This document shows positions 61,733 to 64,000 of a stretch of 64,000 bases of DNA, piece by piece. Source of the stretch: Rhodanobacter sp. ANJX3 (GTDB lineage Bacteria > Pseudomonadota > Gammaproteobacteria > Xanthomonadales > Rhodanobacteraceae); NCBI RefSeq assembly GCF_014200755.1, contig NZ_JACHCM010000002.1:62001-126000 (forward strand). Reading direction: 5' to 3'. Made by a program: the position numbers and the translations under genes. The notes beneath the pieces were generated by a model. It did not search any database. It was not told the DNA's origin and saw only the letters and a program-made list of their open reading frames with translations. Numbering within the stretch: the stretch's first letter is position 1; each line of letters begins with the position of its first letter.

Positions 61733-62685
61733 TGCGCGGCATGCTGCAGCGCCTGCAAACCTGGGCCGAGCGTCGTCTGCCTGCGCTGACCCGTTACCGT
61801 CGCCCGGAGACGCTGCCGATCGAACTGCATCGGCGGCGCATTTATATTGTGCCGACGATGTTCGGCCTGGGCTTTTCCATTCTGCTCCTGGTCATGCTGG
61901 TCGGTGCGCTCAACTATTCGAACAATGCGGCCCTGTTGTTGACCTGCCTGCTCGGCGCGGCGAGCTCGACCAGCATGCTGTTCGGATTCCGCAGCCTCGA
62001 CGGCTTGCGGCTTACGCAGATTCGCGCGGGGCATGCGGTAGCCGGCCAGCCGATCGAGCTGACCCTGACCTTCGAGACGCTGCGCACACGCAGCGCGATC
62101 CGCCTCGATATCGATGACGCGTTCACTGCGTTTGCCATCGACGCCAACGGCACCGCTGCCGTGAAGCTGACCCTGCAGACCTTTGATCGCGGCTGGCTGC
62201 CGCTGCCGCGCATCCGCCTTTGGACGACCTGGCCGCTGGGGCTGTTTCGCGCGTGGAGCTGGCTGCATCCGGATCAATCCGTGCTGGTGTGGCCGCGATC
62301 GGAATTGTCCGGTCCGCCGCCGCGAGCGCCAGCGGACGATGCGCGGCACATGCGGCTCTACCGCGGCGATGAACTCGCGGCGTTGCGCGAGTACCGCCCC
62401 GGCGACCCGCAGCGCCACATCGCGTGGAAGGCCAGCGCACATCACGACAACCTGCTGGTCAAGGACTTCGAGCAGCCGCAGAACCGCCCGCAGTGGCAGC
62501 TCGACTGGCGGCTGCTCACGAGCATGGACAGCGAGTCGCGGATCGCCCGGCTGGCGCGCTGGATCGGCGAGGCGCAGGCCGAACGACGCAGCTACAGCCT
62601 ATGGGTGCCGGGCACCGAAATTGCCGCCAGCAGCGGCCCACTGCACTATGCCAACTGCATGAGCACGCTGGCGCAATTGCCATGA
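61732..62685 (+). CDS. DUF58 domain membrane protein
   Basis: 317 residues from ATG 61732. Two membrane helices near the N terminus (40-60 and 66-85, LGFSILLLVMLVGALNYS then NAALLLTCLLGAA). The DUF58 signature LREYRPGDPQRHIAWKASAH is at about 223-242. It follows MoxR with a one-base overlap and is itself overlapped by the transglutaminase gene, so all three form one translational unit. Its biochemical role is not known. Confidence 0.92.
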   Translation: MRGMLQRLQTWAERRLPALTRYRRPETLPIELHRRRIYIVPTMFGLGFSILLLVMLVGALNYSNNAALLLTCLLGAASSTSMLFGFRSLDGLRLTQIRAGHAVAGQPIELTLTFETLRTRSAIRLDIDDAFTAFAIDANGTAAVKLTLQTFDRGWLPLPRIRLWTTWPLGLFRAWSWLHPDQSVLVWPRSELSGPPPRAPADDARHMRLYRGDELAALREYRPGDPQRHIAWKASAHHDNLLVKDFEQPQNRPQWQLDWRLLTSMDSESRIARLARWIGEAQAERRSYSLWVPGTEIAASSGPLHYANCMSTLAQLP

Positions 62686-64000
62686 TGGCCGTCGACCTGA
62701 CGTCCTGGATACGACGCAAGAAATCCGTCGAGCCGGCGATCGACAACCGTACATTCGACCTGCTCAGCATCACCGTTGCGCTGGTGCTGGTGGTACACGC
62801 TTCGCATCTGCCGTGGTGGCTGAGCATCGGGTTGGCGTTGATCCTCGGCTGGCGCTGGTGGCAGCGGCGACAACAGACGGGTCGCGTGCCGGCGTGGCTG
62901 AAGATACCCGTGCTGGCCTTGCTCACCCTGGCGGTGATCATCAGCTACGGCAACATCTTTGGGCGTGAACCGGGCACGGCACTGGCTGTTGGCCTGCTTG
63001 TCCTGAAGTTGCTGGAGACGGAAACACCGCGCGACATACGCGTCGGCGCCGGCTTTGCCTGCTTCGCACTGATGAGTGCGCTGCTGATCGACCAGGGTCT
63101 GGTCGTCACCTTCGTGGTGGCGATCGGTCTACTGCCGGCGCTGGCGACGCTGCGTGCGCTGGAGCCGGCGCAGCAACAAACCAGTCTGCCGCACACGCTG
63201 CTGCCCGGGCTGGGATTGCTGGCTGCGGCGCTGCCGATGGCGCTGCTCGCCTTTCTGCTGGTGCCGCGTTTGAGCGAGCCGCTGTGGGGCGCGCCCACAC
63301 CGGACGAGGCTCACACCGGCTTGAGCGACAGCATGTCACCGGGCAACTTCACCGATCTGCTGACCGACGATCGCCCCGCCCTGCGTGTGACGTTCGACCG
63401 CGAGGTGCCGCCGCCGGACCTGCGCTACTTTCGTGCCTACGTCATGTGGGAGTTCGACGGCCGCAGCTGGCGCCGCCCGTTTGTTCGGCGCGGCGAGAAT
63501 CAATCGGCGACACCGATCGAGGCCGCCACCACAATCGGTTACAGCATCAGCCTCGTGCCCACGCATCAGCGGGTGCTGCCCGCTCTCGATGTGGCGCTGA
63601 ATGCACCGGCGCAGGCGCAGTTATTGTCGGACCACGAAATAGTGGCCGACAAACCGGTCAACGACCAACTCAGCTACACGCTACGTTCGGCCCTGCGCTA
63701 TCGCCTGCAACCCGAGCTGGACGATCGCGCACGCCGGCTCGGGCTGCAGCGGCCGATCGGTTTCAATCCGCGCACGCTCGCGTTGGCGACGCAGTGGCGG
63801 CAGCAATTCGGCCATAACGATGCTGCCATCGTGCAGGCGGCTTTATCGCTTTTTCACGACGGCGGCTTTCGCTACACGCTGGCGCCGGCATCGCTGGGCC
63901 GCGATTCGATCGATGATTTTCTTTTCTTTACACACGAAGGTTTTTGCGAGCACTACTCCTCGGCCTTTACGATGCTGATGCGCGATGCGGGCATTCCTGC
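62682..64000 (+). CDS. tgpA: Transglutaminase-like membrane protein, TgpA type (3' end outside the window)
   Basis: 439 residues are visible; the gene runs past the right edge. Start ATG 62682 overlaps the DUF58 stop by four bases (ATGA); ATG 62685 is possible. Five or six membrane helices occupy the first 200 residues, then a periplasmic part, and the catalytic Cys422 in GFCEHYSSAFTMLMRDAG, as in P. aeruginosa TgpA (Cys404), which is essential there. It probably modifies envelope proteins. The His and Asp of the triad would lie beyond the window. Confidence 0.9.
   Translation, partial: MMAVDLTSWIRRKKSVEPAIDNRTFDLLSITVALVLVVHASHLPWWLSIGLALILGWRWWQRRQQTGRVPAWLKIPVLALLTLAVIISYGNIFGREPGTALAVGLLVLKLLETETPRDIRVGAGFACFALMSALLIDQGLVVTFVVAIGLLPALATLRALEPAQQQTSLPHTLLPGLGLLAAALPMALLAFLLVPRLSEPLWGAPTPDEAHTGLSDSMSPGNFTDLLTDDRPALRVTFDREVPPPDLRYFRAYVMWEFDGRSWRRPFVRRGENQSATPIEAATTIGYSISLVPTHQRVLPALDVALNAPAQAQLLSDHEIVADKPVNDQLSYTLRSALRYRLQPELDDRARRLGLQRPIGFNPRTLALATQWRQQFGHNDAAIVQAALSLFHDGGFRYTLAPASLGRDSIDDFLFFTHEGFCEHYSSAFTMLMRDAGIP

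Overview
This 64 kb window is GC-rich chromosomal DNA that is almost entirely core genes. It fits a gammaproteobacterium of the order Xanthomonadales (Lysobacterales), probably the Rhodanobacteraceae (Dyella/Rhodanobacter/Luteibacter type). Reasons are the fabF-pabB-pabC-mltG-tmk-holB series with a type IV pilus PilZ gene downstream, a 14-gene nuo operon with separate nuoC and nuoD, a PilH-like regulator, and a class III PHA synthase pair. The family placement is inference from gene content and order; I ran no searches.

Layout. Left plus-strand block (1-10.6 kb): the 5' end of a divergent cysteine synthase gene, then roxA (ribosomal L16 arginine hydroxylase), a GNAT protein with a large C-terminal extension, the 2-oxoglutarate dehydrogenase genes sucA-sucB-lpdA, a LOG-family phosphoribohydrolase, an acuI-like reductase and pilH. 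At 10.6-12.9 kb lie cbpA (minus), a Prx5-type peroxiredoxin (plus) and two gene-poor spacers. From 12.9 to 59.4 kb nearly everything is on the minus strand: gyrA; mtnA-GtrA; phaE-phaC-pspC; the translation/transcription operon metY(tRNA-fMet)-rimP-nusA-infB-rbfA-truB-rpsO-pnp in the same order as E. coli; nuoA to nuoN; a c-di-GMP pair (PilZ protein and a GAF-GAF-PAS-GGDEF-EAL protein); a PIG-L deacetylase; then holB, tmk, mltG, pabC, pabB, fabF, acpP, fabG, fabD, fabH, rpmF, yceD. The last 4.5 kb is plus strand: an unknown membrane-anchored protein, a Maf-type nucleotide pyrophosphatase and a MoxR-DUF58-transglutaminase module that runs off the right edge.

How they work together. The window covers TCA-cycle entry (SucAB-Lpd) and NADH oxidation (complex I), carbon storage (PhaC/PhaE), methionine salvage (MtnA), ribosome and translation factors with RNA decay (PNPase), fatty-acid synthesis linked to folate (PabB/PabC), peptidoglycan termination (MltG) and DNA replication (Tmk, HolB, GyrA). 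Many genes overlap by 1-10 nt, showing translational coupling. I found no prophage, insertion sequence, CRISPR array or defence island, and no new multi-gene system.

The most interesting unexplained material is non-coding or residue-level. A small repeat family (four copies in three intergenic gaps) has a hairpin kept by compensatory change. A perfect 20-bp palindrome lies in the rpsO leader, and a 69-nt symmetric palindrome covers the fabG stop codon. The initiator tRNA appears to have U1:U72. GyrA has a native Ala83, and PabB has an anthranilate-synthase-like PIAGT motif. A cyclic-di-GMP enzyme gene and a deacetylase gene separate holB from its usual pilZ partner.
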